Below, piece after piece: positions 30,458-38,826 of a stretch of DNA of 40,795 nucleotides (the stretch's first letter is position 1; each line of letters starts with the position of its first letter). A program made the translations under genes and the position numbers. Source of the stretch: Benthicola sp039584685. GTDB taxonomy: Bacteria; Gemmatimonadota; Gemmatimonadetes; Palauibacterales; Palauibacteraceae. Below the pieces are notes generated by a model, which had not been told where the DNA came from, did not search any database, and saw only the letters and a list, made by a program, of their open reading frames with translations. The stretch spans positions 1-40,795 of the forward strand of contig JBDGXI010000008.1 of the NCBI GenBank assembly GCA_039584685.1, in the 5' to 3' direction.

Positions 30458-31593
30458 TGCTCCCTCCGGACGAGTCCAACCCGGCCGACGGCCCCGAGGT
30501 CACACCTGATGCGGAGGCCGGGCCGGCGAATCCTCCGCGCCCGGCGGCCGACGTCACCGAGCGGCTTTCCGAACTGCGGTGGGTCCTGGGAGGAGCCGAG
30601 AAGGCTCTCGTCCTCACTCATGACAACCCGGACCCGGACGCGATAGCCTCCGCCGCCGGCCTCGGCTTCCTGATCGAGCGCATCTCGGGGATCCCGGTGA
30701 CCGTGGCCTTCGGAGGGATCATCGGGCGGGCCGAGAACCGGTCTCTCATGGAGGAGCTGGGTGTTCCGTTCGAGCGGATCGAGACGATCGAGATCGCTCC
30801 GGATACGGCCTGCGCCCTCGTCGACACTCAGCCCGAGGCCGGCAACAACTCCCTGCCCGCCGGACGTACCGCGACCGTGGTCCTGGATCACCATCCGCCG
30901 CGGCCGGACAGCAATCCGGCGGCGTTCGTGGACATTCGCCCCACGTATGGTGCATCGGCCTCCATGATCGTCGAGTACATCCGGGCGGCCCGTATCGAGC
31001 CCGACAGGAAGCTGGCCACGGCCCTGTTCTATGGCATCCAGTCCGAGACCATGGACCTGGGGCGCGAGGCGTCCGATGCGGACGTCGCGGCGAGCATCTT
31101 CCTGTACCCGCGCACGGACCCTGCCGCGATATCTCGGATCCGGCATGCACGCGTTCCGCGAGGCGTGTATCGGTCGATCCACGAGGGATTGGAGGGAGCC
31201 TGGAGCCGGGGGAACGTGGTGTTCGTGCCCCTGGGCACCCTGGAGTACCCCGACCTGGTCGCTCAGCTGGCGGACCTGTTTCTCAGGGTGCACGGGGTGG
31301 ATTGGGTCATCGCCGTAGGCTCGTATCAGGAGAGCCTCCTCATCTCCGTGCGGGCTTATCGGCCGGACGCCCACGCGGGCGACCTGGTGCAGGCAGTGGT
31401 CGGGGATCGAGGTTCGGCCGGCGGCCATGGGGAGATGGCGGGCGCCCGAATCGGACTTGTCGGAACCGAAGACGCGGATACCGCCCGGTTGATCGAGGAC
31501 CTGTTCGCCGAGTTCGCCGTCGCCCTGGATGTGATGGACTTTCCGGCAGAGTCTCTCATCTCGGTCCCGGCCGACCCGGGTGAGGCGCCGTGA
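30457..31593 (+). CDS. DHH/DHHA1 family phosphoesterase
   Basis: A protein of about 378 residues with the DHH domain motifs HDNPDPDAIAS (motif I), LVDTQPEAGN (motif II), and VVLDHHPP (motif III, the DHH itself). A DHHA1-like end follows with GGHGEMAGARIG. It is related to NrnA-type oligoribonucleases and PAP phosphatases, which use Mn2+ to cleave short RNAs or 3'-phosphoadenosine 5'-phosphate. Pro/Glu-rich residues 1-35 precede the domain. A second, better NrnA match is encoded 4 kb downstream, so the two likely differ in substrate. The start (ATG 30457, or GTG 30454) overlaps the preceding stop. Confidence 0.87.
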   Translation: MLPPDESNPADGPEVTPDAEAGPANPPRPAADVTERLSELRWVLGGAEKALVLTHDNPDPDAIASAAGLGFLIERISGIPVTVAFGGIIGRAENRSLMEELGVPFERIETIEIAPDTACALVDTQPEAGNNSLPAGRTATVVLDHHPPRPDSNPAAFVDIRPTYGASASMIVEYIRAARIEPDRKLATALFYGIQSETMDLGREASDADVAASIFLYPRTDPAAISRIRHARVPRGVYRSIHEGLEGAWSRGNVVFVPLGTLEYPDLVAQLADLFLRVHGVDWVIAVGSYQESLLISVRAYRPDAHAGDLVQAVVGDRGSAGGHGEMAGARIGLVGTEDADTARLIEDLFAEFAVALDVMDFPAESLISVPADPGEAP

Positions 31594-32876
31594 TCCGGAT
31601 CGGTCTCACCGGCACCATGGGCGCCGGCAAGAGCACGGTCGGCGATCTGTTCGAGTCCTGGGGGGCGCGCCGAGTAGACGCGGACGTCCTCGCACGCAAG
31701 GTCGTGGAGCCCGGGCAGCCGGCCCTCGAGGCCATCCGTGGGGCGTTCGGAGCGGGCATGTTGCGAGCCGACGGATCTCTGGACCGGGCTGCCCTGCGCG
31801 CCATCGTTTTCGACGACCCGGATTCGCTGAGACGCCTCGAGGCGATCATCCACCCGACGGTGGATCGACTGCGTGCCGCCCTCCTGGAGGAGGCGCGGGC
31901 CGACGGCGCCCGGGTGGCCCTGCTCGAGATCCCCCTCCTGTTCGAGAAGGACCTGCCGGACGAATTCGACGCGGTGATCGTCGTGGACGCCCCAGCGGAC
32001 GTGCGGCTCAGGCGCGTCTGCGAGTCCCGCGGCCTCACGTCCGAGGAGTTCTCCGCCATGGATGCCGCACAGTGGCCCGGCGAGCGCAAGCGCGCCGCGG
32101 CGGACTACGTGATCTGGAACGACGACGACCTGGCGAGCCTGGAGTCCGAGGCGCGCGAGGTGTGGGATGCGGTGACCGGGGCCAGCTCGGCCTACGAGGC
32201 GCGGGCACAGGCCGTGCCCGTGGAGTGGGGCGTGGATCTGCACATGCATACGAGCGCGTCCCCGGATTGCCTCAGCGCACCGGAGGACGTGATTCGCCGG
32301 GCGCGCGAGATCGGACTCGACAGGATCGCCATCACCGATCACGATCAGATCGACGGTGCCTTCGAGGCCCGGGCCCTCGACCCCGATCTCGTGATCGTGG
32401 GCGAGGAAGTGCGCACGGCCGAGGGCCTGGACCTCATGGGTCTGTTCCTCACCAGGCACATCCCCCCGGGCGGCACCTTCCGTGAAGTGGCGGAGGAAAT
32501 TCGCCGGCAGGGAGGAGTGGTATACTTGCCGCACCCGTTCGATTCTCACCGGGGAACGACCGAGGAATTCCTGGAGGGTGTTCGCGACTGCATCGACGCC
32601 GTGGAGGGATTCAACGCCCGCATCCACGACCCGCGGCGGAATCAACGAGCGCAGAACTGGGCCCTGGCGAACGGTTTCCCTCTGGGGGCGGGGAGTGATG
32701 CCCACCTGTTGAGCGAGATCGGTCGGGCCCGCGTGGTCATGCCGGCGTTCTCGGGCCCCGCGGAGTTCCTGGCCGCACTGTCCGAGGGAAAGATCCAGGG
32801 CCGCGCTTCGAGCTACGTCGTGCACCTGGGTTCCACGTGGGCCAAGATCGCCGGGAAGCTCGGGATCGGCGAATGA
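31590..32876 (+). CDS. coaE: fusion protein: dephospho-CoA kinase (CoaE) + PHP phosphoesterase
   Basis: A 428-residue protein with two complete domains. Residues 1-200 are CoaE, the last step of CoA synthesis: P-loop GTMGAGKST at 8-16, VDADVLARKVV, HPTVDRLR and LLEIPLLFEKDL. Residues 212-428 are a PHP domain: DLHMHTSASPDC, AITDHDQIDG, VYLPHPFDSHRG and GAGSDAHL. CoaE is normally a stand-alone protein of about 200 residues, so the fusion is unusual. The frame is continuous, with a short Ala-rich joint. The gene overlaps the stop of the DHH gene and the start of the transporter gene by four bases each. The role of the PHP half is unknown. Confidence 0.9.
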   Translation: MIRIGLTGTMGAGKSTVGDLFESWGARRVDADVLARKVVEPGQPALEAIRGAFGAGMLRADGSLDRAALRAIVFDDPDSLRRLEAIIHPTVDRLRAALLEEARADGARVALLEIPLLFEKDLPDEFDAVIVVDAPADVRLRRVCESRGLTSEEFSAMDAAQWPGERKRAAADYVIWNDDDLASLESEAREVWDAVTGASSAYEARAQAVPVEWGVDLHMHTSASPDCLSAPEDVIRRAREIGLDRIAITDHDQIDGAFEARALDPDLVIVGEEVRTAEGLDLMGLFLTRHIPPGGTFREVAEEIRRQGGVVYLPHPFDSHRGTTEEFLEGVRDCIDAVEGFNARIHDPRRNQRAQNWALANGFPLGAGSDAHLLSEIGRARVVMPAFSGPAEFLAALSEGKIQGRASSYVVHLGSTWAKIAGKLGIGE

Positions 32877-34429
32877 CGGATCTCCTGCCCCGGGAGCGCT
32901 GGGGCACCCGCATCGGCCTGATCCTGGCCATGGCCGGGAACGCGGTCGGTCTCGGCAACTTCCTGCGCTTCCCCGTACAAGCCGCCCAGAACGGCGGCGG
33001 CACATTCATGATCCCCTATTTCGTGTCGTTCCTCGTGCTGGGGATTCCCCTGATGTGGATCGAATGGGGCATCGGCCGATACGGAGGACGCTTCGGGCAC
33101 GGAACCGTTCCGGGGATGTTCGATGCCCTCACGGACGGGCGGAAGACGTGGGCCAAGTACGCCGGTGTGCTCGGCCTGTTCATGCCCCTGGTCGTGTTCA
33201 TCTACTACACGTACGTGGTGTCGTGGATGCTGGGCTTCAGCTTCTTCAGCCTCACGGGGGCGTACTTCGGGCTGGACGAGGTCGAGCACATGCGCGGCTT
33301 TCTGGCCTCGTATCAGAACCTGTTCGACTCGTCCGTGCACGGCGGGTGGGTGGCTCTGCTGTTCTTCCTGGCGACGCTCTCGTTTCTCGGGTGGGTCCTG
33401 TCGCGGGGGATCAGCGGGGGCATCGAGAGACTGGCCCTCATCGGGATGCCGATCCTGTTCCTGTTCGCCTTCCTGCTGGCGGCGCGCGTTCTGACGCTGC
33501 CCGCGGCGGCGGCCAGCCCGATGGCCGGCCTGAACTTCATCTGGAACCCGGAGTGGAGCAGTCTGGCGGAACCCCGGGTATGGCTCGCTGCGGCGGGACA
33601 GATGTTCTTCACCCTGTCGCTCGGAATGGGAACGATCCATACCTACGCCTCCTACCTGTCGGAGCGGGACGACATCACGCTGACCGGTCTCTCCACCGGC
33701 GCGACGAACGAATTCGCCGAGGTGGTGCTGGGAGGGACGATAGCGATCCCGGCGGCGGTCGTGTTCTTCGGCGTCGAGGGGGCGCAGGAGGTCGCCAGGG
33801 GCGGACCGTTCGACCTCGGCATCGTGGCGATGGGGGTCGTGTTCCAGGGTCTTCCGGGCCCCGAGTTCCTGGCCCGCCTGACCGGGTTCCTGTGGTTCTT
33901 CCTGCTCTTCATCGCCGGGATCACTTCGGCCGTGGCGCAGGCCAGTCCCGCGATCTCGTTCATGCAGGAGGGCTTCCGATGGCGCCGCCGGCAGGCCGTT
34001 CGAGCCCTGATGCTCCTGGCCCTGGCGGTCGGAATGTTGCACGTCGTGTTCTACCCGACCGGTTTCATGGACGAATGGGACTACTGGGCCGGTACGTTCG
34101 GCCTCGTGATCTTCGCGGCGATCGAGATCACGCTCTTCTCGTTCGTGTTCGGGATCGATCGTGGGTGGGACGAGCTGCACAGGGGCGCCGACCTCCGGAT
34201 CCCGGCTGTCTACAAGCCGATCATGAAGTGGGTCACGCCGGCCTTCCTTTACACGCTGCTGATCTGGTGGGGTCTCACGGAGGCCGTTCCGCAGCTCCTG
34301 ATGGAAGGGAAGGACCCGGCGGATATCGGTTACCTGTGGCTCAGCCGGGCCGTCATGCTGATTCTCCTGGTTGCGGGTCTCGTGCTGGTGCGAGTCGCGT
34401 GGCGCCGCGAGGAAGGAAGTCGCACGTGA
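32873..34429 (+). CDS. neurotransmitter:sodium symporter family (NSS/SNF) transporter
   Basis: A 518-residue Na+-coupled transporter of the LeuT/MhsT/MetP family. TM1 carries the family signature GNAVGLGNFLRFPVQAAQNG, including the Gly/Asn residues that hold sodium and substrate. Eleven to twelve membrane segments can be read (examples LFMPLVVFIYYTYVVSWMLG and LWFFLLFIAGITSAVAQASP). Substrate is probably an amino acid; the small subunit next to it points to a MetPS-like system for methionine or other hydrophobic residues. The ATG overlaps the CoaE-PHP stop. No binding-protein gene is present, as expected. Confidence 0.92.
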   Translation: MTDLLPRERWGTRIGLILAMAGNAVGLGNFLRFPVQAAQNGGGTFMIPYFVSFLVLGIPLMWIEWGIGRYGGRFGHGTVPGMFDALTDGRKTWAKYAGVLGLFMPLVVFIYYTYVVSWMLGFSFFSLTGAYFGLDEVEHMRGFLASYQNLFDSSVHGGWVALLFFLATLSFLGWVLSRGISGGIERLALIGMPILFLFAFLLAARVLTLPAAAASPMAGLNFIWNPEWSSLAEPRVWLAAAGQMFFTLSLGMGTIHTYASYLSERDDITLTGLSTGATNEFAEVVLGGTIAIPAAVVFFGVEGAQEVARGGPFDLGIVAMGVVFQGLPGPEFLARLTGFLWFFLLFIAGITSAVAQASPAISFMQEGFRWRRRQAVRALMLLALAVGMLHVVFYPTGFMDEWDYWAGTFGLVIFAAIEITLFSFVFGIDRGWDELHRGADLRIPAVYKPIMKWVTPAFLYTLLIWWGLTEAVPQLLMEGKDPADIGYLWLSRAVMLILLVAGLVLVRVAWRREEGSRT

Positions 34430-34563
34430 TCACAGGCGAGATCACCCCGTTCGCCCTCGGGTTCATGATCGCGAGCATGGCCAGCGTGACCCTGCTGGTG
34501 GTCTATTGCTACGCGAGGATTCTGCGCGGGGGACGTCAACTGGATGGGGAGGCGGACGATTAG
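34426..34563 (+). CDS. NSS transporter small subunit (MetS-like)
   Basis: A 45-residue membrane peptide starting MITGEITPFALGFMIASMA and continuing through one membrane segment (TLLVVYCYARIL) to a short charged tail GGRQLDGEADD. The GTG start overlaps the transporter stop (GTGA). In Corynebacterium glutamicum, MetS, a small single-pass protein encoded just after the NSS transporter MetP, is needed for transport; position, size and topology match. The stop TAG lies at 34561-34563. Confidence 0.8.
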   Translation: MITGEITPFALGFMIASMASVTLLVVYCYARILRGGRQLDGEADD

Positions 34564-34573
34564 ATCTATCGAC

Positions 34574-35563
34574 ATGGCCAGGCGTTCTGGCCTCAAGCGT
34601 ATCCTGCAGGAGCTCGAGCCCGGGCGCCGGGTGGTGCTCACCACGCACCTGAACTCGGACGGAGATGGAGCCGGAAGCGAGGCGGCGGCGGCTCACTGGC
34701 TCTCGCGGCGCGGCCTGCACCCGACAATCGTGAATCCCACCCCGTTCCCGGACATGTTCCGGTTCCTGCTCGCGGAAGGTATGGACGCGTGGACACCGGC
34801 CGATGCCGAGGGCGAGAGTGCCATGCGCGAGGCCGACGTGTTCCTGGTTCTCGACACCGCGGAGCCGTCGCGGCTCGGGTCTGTGATGGGTCGAACCGAC
34901 GGCCGCAGGGTCCTGGTCCTCGACCACCATCCGGCAACGTCGTCCTCGATCGGGGACGTGATCGTGTGCGATCCGGCTGCCTGCGCCACCGGCGAGCTCG
35001 TGTTCGACCTGATCCGGGAGGCAGGAGACGAGGTCACCCTGCCGGAGGCGGAAGGTCTCTACGTGGCGATCGCGACGGACACGGGCTCCTTCCGCTACGC
35101 CAACACCACCGCGACCACGCACGAGATAGCGGCCGACCTCCTGCGAGCCGGCGTGGATCCGGAAGACATGTACGGGCGGATCTACGCCCAGTACACGCCC
35201 GCCGGGCTCGAGCTGGTCCGACGTGCCCTGGAGTGCCTGCGGGTGGCAGACGATCTGCCTGTCGCGTGGATCTCCCTGCGGCAGGCGGACCTCGCGCAGA
35301 CGGGAGCGAGCAAGGAGGACCTGGAGGGGATCGTCGAGTACGCCCGCCGCATCCGCGGCGTCCAGGTGGCCCTGTTGTTCCGGGAGCTGCACGATGGGAC
35401 GACGAAGGTGTCCCTTCGCTCCTCGGGTGATGTGGACGTCGCCACCGTCGCGCGGGCCCTCGGCGGTGGAGGCCACGTCAAGGCTTCCGGGGCCGTGGTG
35501 CCGGACGGTCTCGAGGCGACGGAGGCTCGCGTACTGAAGGAAATCCGGGAGGTCCTGGGGTGA
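34574..35563 (+). CDS. nrnA: DHH family oligoribonuclease/PAP phosphatase (NrnA-like)
   Basis: A 329-residue (from ATG 34574) or 339-residue (from ATG 34544) DHH/DHHA1 protein. Motifs: HLNSDGDGAGSEAAA, LVLDTAEPSRLG, LVLDHHPATSS, then ATDTGSFRYANT, and in DHHA1 the substrate loop GGGGHVKASGA. NrnA degrades 2-5-mer RNAs and removes the 3' phosphate from pAp in sulfur metabolism, using Mn2+. The first start would overlap the small transporter subunit by 20 bases; neither has a strong ribosome binding site. It ends a run of tightly packed genes that begins at 29.8 kb. Confidence 0.88.
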   Translation: MARRSGLKRILQELEPGRRVVLTTHLNSDGDGAGSEAAAAHWLSRRGLHPTIVNPTPFPDMFRFLLAEGMDAWTPADAEGESAMREADVFLVLDTAEPSRLGSVMGRTDGRRVLVLDHHPATSSSIGDVIVCDPAACATGELVFDLIREAGDEVTLPEAEGLYVAIATDTGSFRYANTTATTHEIAADLLRAGVDPEDMYGRIYAQYTPAGLELVRRALECLRVADDLPVAWISLRQADLAQTGASKEDLEGIVEYARRIRGVQVALLFRELHDGTTKVSLRSSGDVDVATVARALGGGGHVKASGAVVPDGLEATEARVLKEIREVLG

Positions 35564-35696
35564 AGCATCGGGATCCAGCCCGGCGTCCGGCCCACCCCTG
35601 TACCAGGCCGCCCTCGATGCTTACATTATGGCCGTCCTGCCCGTCCACCGCCTTCACCGGCGGCTCGGATAGGTTTCTCCTCTCGGCGAGGGAGTG

Positions 35697-36206
35697 ATGG
35701 AACAGGACAGGACGAACGGACGGACCATGCCGGCAGCGGAGGTCGCCACGCGCCTCCGCGATCTCGGTCAGCGCGTCGCGCCGGCCGAGATCAGTGACGT
35801 CTGGGTCTTCCCGCCGTTGTCCCACCTCGAAGGATCGAAGGAGTTTCTACTCTTCACCCGGTTTCTGCCCGACGAAATGCGCCATCTGTGCGGCGTGGAG
35901 TTCGCGGACGGCAACGGGAATGGGAACGGAAACGGTCACATCGTCAACCGGCGCCCGGAGCCGAATGGCGGCGGCAACGGGAACGGGAACGGAAACGGCG
36001 ATGGAAACGGGGAGCTGGCGGCCGGATACGGGCGTGTCCGGTCCATCACGGAGTACGGGGCCGTGCCATCGCACCGCGTCTCGCGCGTGGTGGCCGGGTT
36101 CAGGGAGCGCCTGGGAGAGCACAGCGAGCCGCTCCACTTCGAGATCGGCGGCTGCGCCGACAGCTGGGGTCAGCTGATCGACCCGGAGGGGCCCGCCTCG
36201 GATTGA
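35697..36206 (+). CDS. hypothetical protein with Gly/Asn repeat linker
   Basis: A 169-residue product of unknown function. Residues 1-72 and about 108-169 look like folded halves (EISDVWVFPPLSHLEGSKEF and HFEIGGCADSWGQLIDPEG). Between them lie two blocks of Asn-Gly repeats (NGNGNGNGH and, after NRRPEPNGG, GNGNGNGNGDGNG), encoded at roughly 35908-36012 by AACGGx-type hexamers. The repeat is probably a flexible linker and may vary in length between strains by slippage. GAGGGAGTG precedes the ATG. It has no signal peptide. Its neighbours give no hint. A terminator follows. Confidence 0.7.
   Translation: MEQDRTNGRTMPAAEVATRLRDLGQRVAPAEISDVWVFPPLSHLEGSKEFLLFTRFLPDEMRHLCGVEFADGNGNGNGNGHIVNRRPEPNGGGNGNGNGNGDGNGELAAGYGRVRSITEYGAVPSHRVSRVVAGFRERLGEHSEPLHFEIGGCADSWGQLIDPEGPASD
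35908..36012 (+). repeat. short hexamer repeat tract coding for Asn-Gly
   Basis: Two runs of imperfect GGGAAC/GGAAAC hexamer repeats (35908-35937 and 35972-36012) lie inside the gene, separated by a non-repeat spacer. The units are in phase with the codons, so gain or loss of whole units would keep the frame. Confidence 0.65.
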
Positions 36207-36250
36207 TCGACCGCTTCTCGACGGTTAGCTTCGGCCGGCGGCCGGAGTCC

Positions 36251-36288
36251 GGCGCTCGTCGCGGAACCGCGACGGGCGCCTTGTGTTT
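36251..36288 (+). terminator. intrinsic terminator before ccdA
   Basis: Arms 36251-36264 and 36267-36280 pair over 14 bp (one G-T wobble) around a very short loop, then TTGTGTTT follows. It ends transcription from the Gly/Asn-repeat gene 19 bases before ccdA. Confidence 0.7.
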
Positions 36289-36306
36289 GCAGAACATGGA
36301 GAAGGG

Positions 36307-37044
36307 ATGAACGAGCTCGAGATTGGAGTCGCGGTAGCCTTCGCTGCTGGCGTGCTGTCCTTCCTCTCGCCGTGTGTGCTGCCGCTGGTGCCGTCCTACC
36401 TCTCGTTCGTGAGCGGCGTCGGCATCGAGGAGCTCGAGGGCGGGGGCGGTGACGTCAGGCGCGTGGCGTTCATGCACTCCCTGTTCTTCGTGCTCGGGTT
36501 CAGCCTGATCTTCCTGGCGCTCGGGGCGTCGGCCACGTTCGTAGGCCGGCTCCTGCGGGAATACCAGGTGTGGATCGCCCGCATCGGCGGTGTACTGATC
36601 ATCTTCTTCGGCCTCTACCTGGTCGGATTCCGGCCATTCAAGGGGATGGCGCGGGAGCGCCGGATTCATCTGCGCAACAAACCCCTGGGGTACCTGGGCT
36701 CGACGCTCGTCGGGCTCACGTTCGGGGCCGGCTGGACTCCGTGCATCGGGCCGATCCTGGGCGGAATTCTGACATTCGCTGCCACCCGCCAGACGCTTAC
36801 CGATGGGTTGGTTCTGCTGGGCTTCTACTCCCTGGGGCTCGCCGTTCCGTTTCTGCTCGCCGCCCTCGCCATGTCCTGGTTCCTCTCCACGTTCGATCGG
36901 TTCAAGCGCTGGATCCCGTGGGTGGAGCGGGTGAGCGGATTGCTGCTGATCGCGGTGGGGGTGCTGCTGGCGAGCGGACGGTTCACGGCGCTGGCGGGGT
37001 GGGCGACGCAGTTCACGCCATCGTTCATCCTGGAGCGGATCTAG
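36307..37044 (+). CDS. ccdA: CcdA-family cytochrome c biogenesis / thiol-disulfide membrane protein
   Basis: A 245-residue membrane protein with six predicted segments that carries reducing power from cytosolic thioredoxin across the membrane to periplasmic thiol proteins. The two redox cysteines are in FLSPCVLPLVPSYLSFV and GWTPCIGPILGG, as in CcdA and the DsbD centre. GGAGAAGGG precedes the ATG at 36307, while the frame to 36283 adds an unlikely lead. It stands alone between a terminator and a convergent ABC gene. The trxB at 28.3 kb could regenerate its electron donor. Confidence 0.92.
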   Translation: MNELEIGVAVAFAAGVLSFLSPCVLPLVPSYLSFVSGVGIEELEGGGGDVRRVAFMHSLFFVLGFSLIFLALGASATFVGRLLREYQVWIARIGGVLIIFFGLYLVGFRPFKGMARERRIHLRNKPLGYLGSTLVGLTFGAGWTPCIGPILGGILTFAATRQTLTDGLVLLGFYSLGLAVPFLLAALAMSWFLSTFDRFKRWIPWVERVSGLLLIAVGVLLASGRFTALAGWATQFTPSFILERI

Positions 37045-37047
37045 TCG

Positions 37048-37074
37048 TAGCAGGCTTCTTCGGCAGTCCTGCTA
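37048..37074. terminator. hairpin between convergent ccdA and ABC gene
   Basis: TAGCAGG (37048-37054) and CCTGCTA (37068-37074) form a 7-bp stem with a 13-base loop, four bases after the ccdA stop and overlapping the stop of the ABC gene. A weak bidirectional terminator is possible. Confidence 0.4.
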
Positions 37075-38826
37075 GACCGCTTCCTCGCGCTCGATCTCTT
37101 CCTCGAGGAGTTGGCGCTCCAGCAGCCGTGTATACACACCGCCGCGCGCCAGGAGCTGAGCGTGCGTTCCCGTTTCGACCAGTTCGCCGTCTTCGAGCAC
37201 CAGGATCAGGTCGGCTCCGGCCACGGCCGTGACCCGGTGCGACACGACGATCGCCGTCCGGTCAGACATGAACTCCCTGAGACCACCGAGAATCGCTTCC
37301 TCGGTCACCGTATCCACGGCGGACAGTGAGTCGTCCAGGATCAGGATCGGTGTCGCCCGGTACAGGGCCCGCGCGATCGTGGCCCGCTGCTTCTGCCCGC
37401 CCGACAGGTTGATGCCCCGCTCGCCGAGAGCCGTATCCAGGCCGTCCGGGAGAATCTCCAGGGTATCCCTGAGCTGGGCGATGTCCAGCGCCCGATCCAG
37501 CCGGTCGGGCTCCGCGTTCCCGGAGCCGGCCATGGTGAGGTTGCGGCGAAGCGGCATGCTGAACAGGAACGGATCCTGAGGCACCATGCCCACCGAGCTT
37601 CGCAGCTCCTCCAGCTTCATCTGCCGGACGTCCACGCCATCCACTTCCACGCTTCCCGCCCCGACGTCGTACAGGCGCGGGATCAGCCGCACGAGCGTGC
37701 TCTTGCCGCTCGCCGTGCCCCCCACGACGGCCACTGTCTGCCCTGGTTCGATGCCAAACGACACGTTCTTGAGGACCCAGCGCTCGGTGCCCGGATAGCG
37801 GAACGAGACGTCGCGGAACTCGATGCCTCCGCGCAGCGCGGCCGGAGAGATCGGGTCCTCGGGATCCTCGATCAGGTGCGGCTCGGCGAGGAGCGAGTTG
37901 ATGCGCCCCATCGACGCCGCCCCGCGCTGGATCTGGTTCGTGACCCAGCCGACCGCAATCATCGGCCACATCAGGAGAACCAGATAGAATCCGAACGCGA
38001 CGTAGTCCCCCACCGTGATCGCACCGGCGATCACCTCGCGGCCCCCGAACCACAGGACGAGAACCGATCCGAGTCCGCCCATGAAGGTGAGGGTCGGGAA
38101 GAACGCGCCCCAGATGCGCGCCAGGTCCATGTTCCGCCGCCGGTACTCGGCGTTCAGGCCGGCGAACGCCTCCGATCGATCCGCCTCGCGCCCGTACGCC
38201 TTCACGATCCGTATGCCGGCCAGGTTCTCCTGCGCGAAGTTGGAGATCTCCGAGAACTGCTCCTGGATGCGCTCGAAGCGGACGTTGATCTTCCTGCCGA
38301 TCCATATCACGAGGCCGGGCATCATGACCATCGGGATCATGGCCACGGCCGTGAGGCGCGGACTGATCCAGATCATCAGACCGAGGGCCAGGGCACCGAT
38401 GGTCACGGTGTTCACCAGGTACATGATCGACGGGCCGGCTACCTGCCGGACGGCCTGCACGTCGTTGGTGGCGCGACTCATCAGATCACCGGTGCGCCAC
38501 CGATCATAGAACTGAGGGGGCAGGCGAAGCAGGTGAGAGAACAGATCGTTGCGGAGGTCCGTTTCGATCTTCCGGCTGATCCCGTTCAGGAGCTCCCGCA
38601 TTCCGTACCGCGCCGCGCCGGCCACGAGCGCGGCCCCCACCAGCAGCAGGGCGTAATGGACGATTCTATCCTGCGTCAGGTCGGCCGTGAGTCCGTCGAT
38701 GGCCAGCTTGACGATGAGCGGACCGAGGATGGTGAACACGTTGGATACGACGACCAGGAGCATGCCGGCTACCAGGCCCCTCCAGTAGGGGCGGTAGTAG
38801 GGCAGCAGCGGGCGCAGATGTCTCAT
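37072..38826 (-). CDS. ABC transporter ATP-binding/permease half (exporter type, degenerate Walker B)
   Basis: A 584-residue type IV ABC exporter half-transporter. The membrane domain covers about 1-310 (PYWRGLVAGMLLVVVSNVFT as TM1; a coupling-loop ENLAGIRIVKAYGRE). The ATPase domain covers about 330-575: Walker A GGTASGKST, Q-loop GMVPQDPFLF, signature LSGGQKQRATIARAL, Walker B PILILDDSLSAVD, and H-loop VVSHR. The catalytic Glu after Walker B is Asp (DDS), as in the degenerate halves of heterodimeric exporters such as BmrC or TM287 type. No partner half is in the window. The ATG at 38826 has AAGGAT upstream; the frame to 39051 is not supported. Substrate unknown. Confidence 0.92.
   Translation of the reverse strand: MRHLRPLLPYYRPYWRGLVAGMLLVVVSNVFTILGPLIVKLAIDGLTADLTQDRIVHYALLLVGAALVAGAARYGMRELLNGISRKIETDLRNDLFSHLLRLPPQFYDRWRTGDLMSRATNDVQAVRQVAGPSIMYLVNTVTIGALALGLMIWISPRLTAVAMIPMVMMPGLVIWIGRKINVRFERIQEQFSEISNFAQENLAGIRIVKAYGREADRSEAFAGLNAEYRRRNMDLARIWGAFFPTLTFMGGLGSVLVLWFGGREVIAGAITVGDYVAFGFYLVLLMWPMIAVGWVTNQIQRGAASMGRINSLLAEPHLIEDPEDPISPAALRGGIEFRDVSFRYPGTERWVLKNVSFGIEPGQTVAVVGGTASGKSTLVRLIPRLYDVGAGSVEVDGVDVRQMKLEELRSSVGMVPQDPFLFSMPLRRNLTMAGSGNAEPDRLDRALDIAQLRDTLEILPDGLDTALGERGINLSGGQKQRATIARALYRATPILILDDSLSAVDTVTEEAILGGLREFMSDRTAIVVSHRVTAVAGADLILVLEDGELVETGTHAQLLARGGVYTRLLERQLLEEEIEREEAV

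Noticed and set aside
35908..36012. Possible CRISPR-like or intergenic tandem repeat
   Set aside because: The units are hexamers in codon phase inside a gene, without unique spacers; it is a coding Asn-Gly linker.
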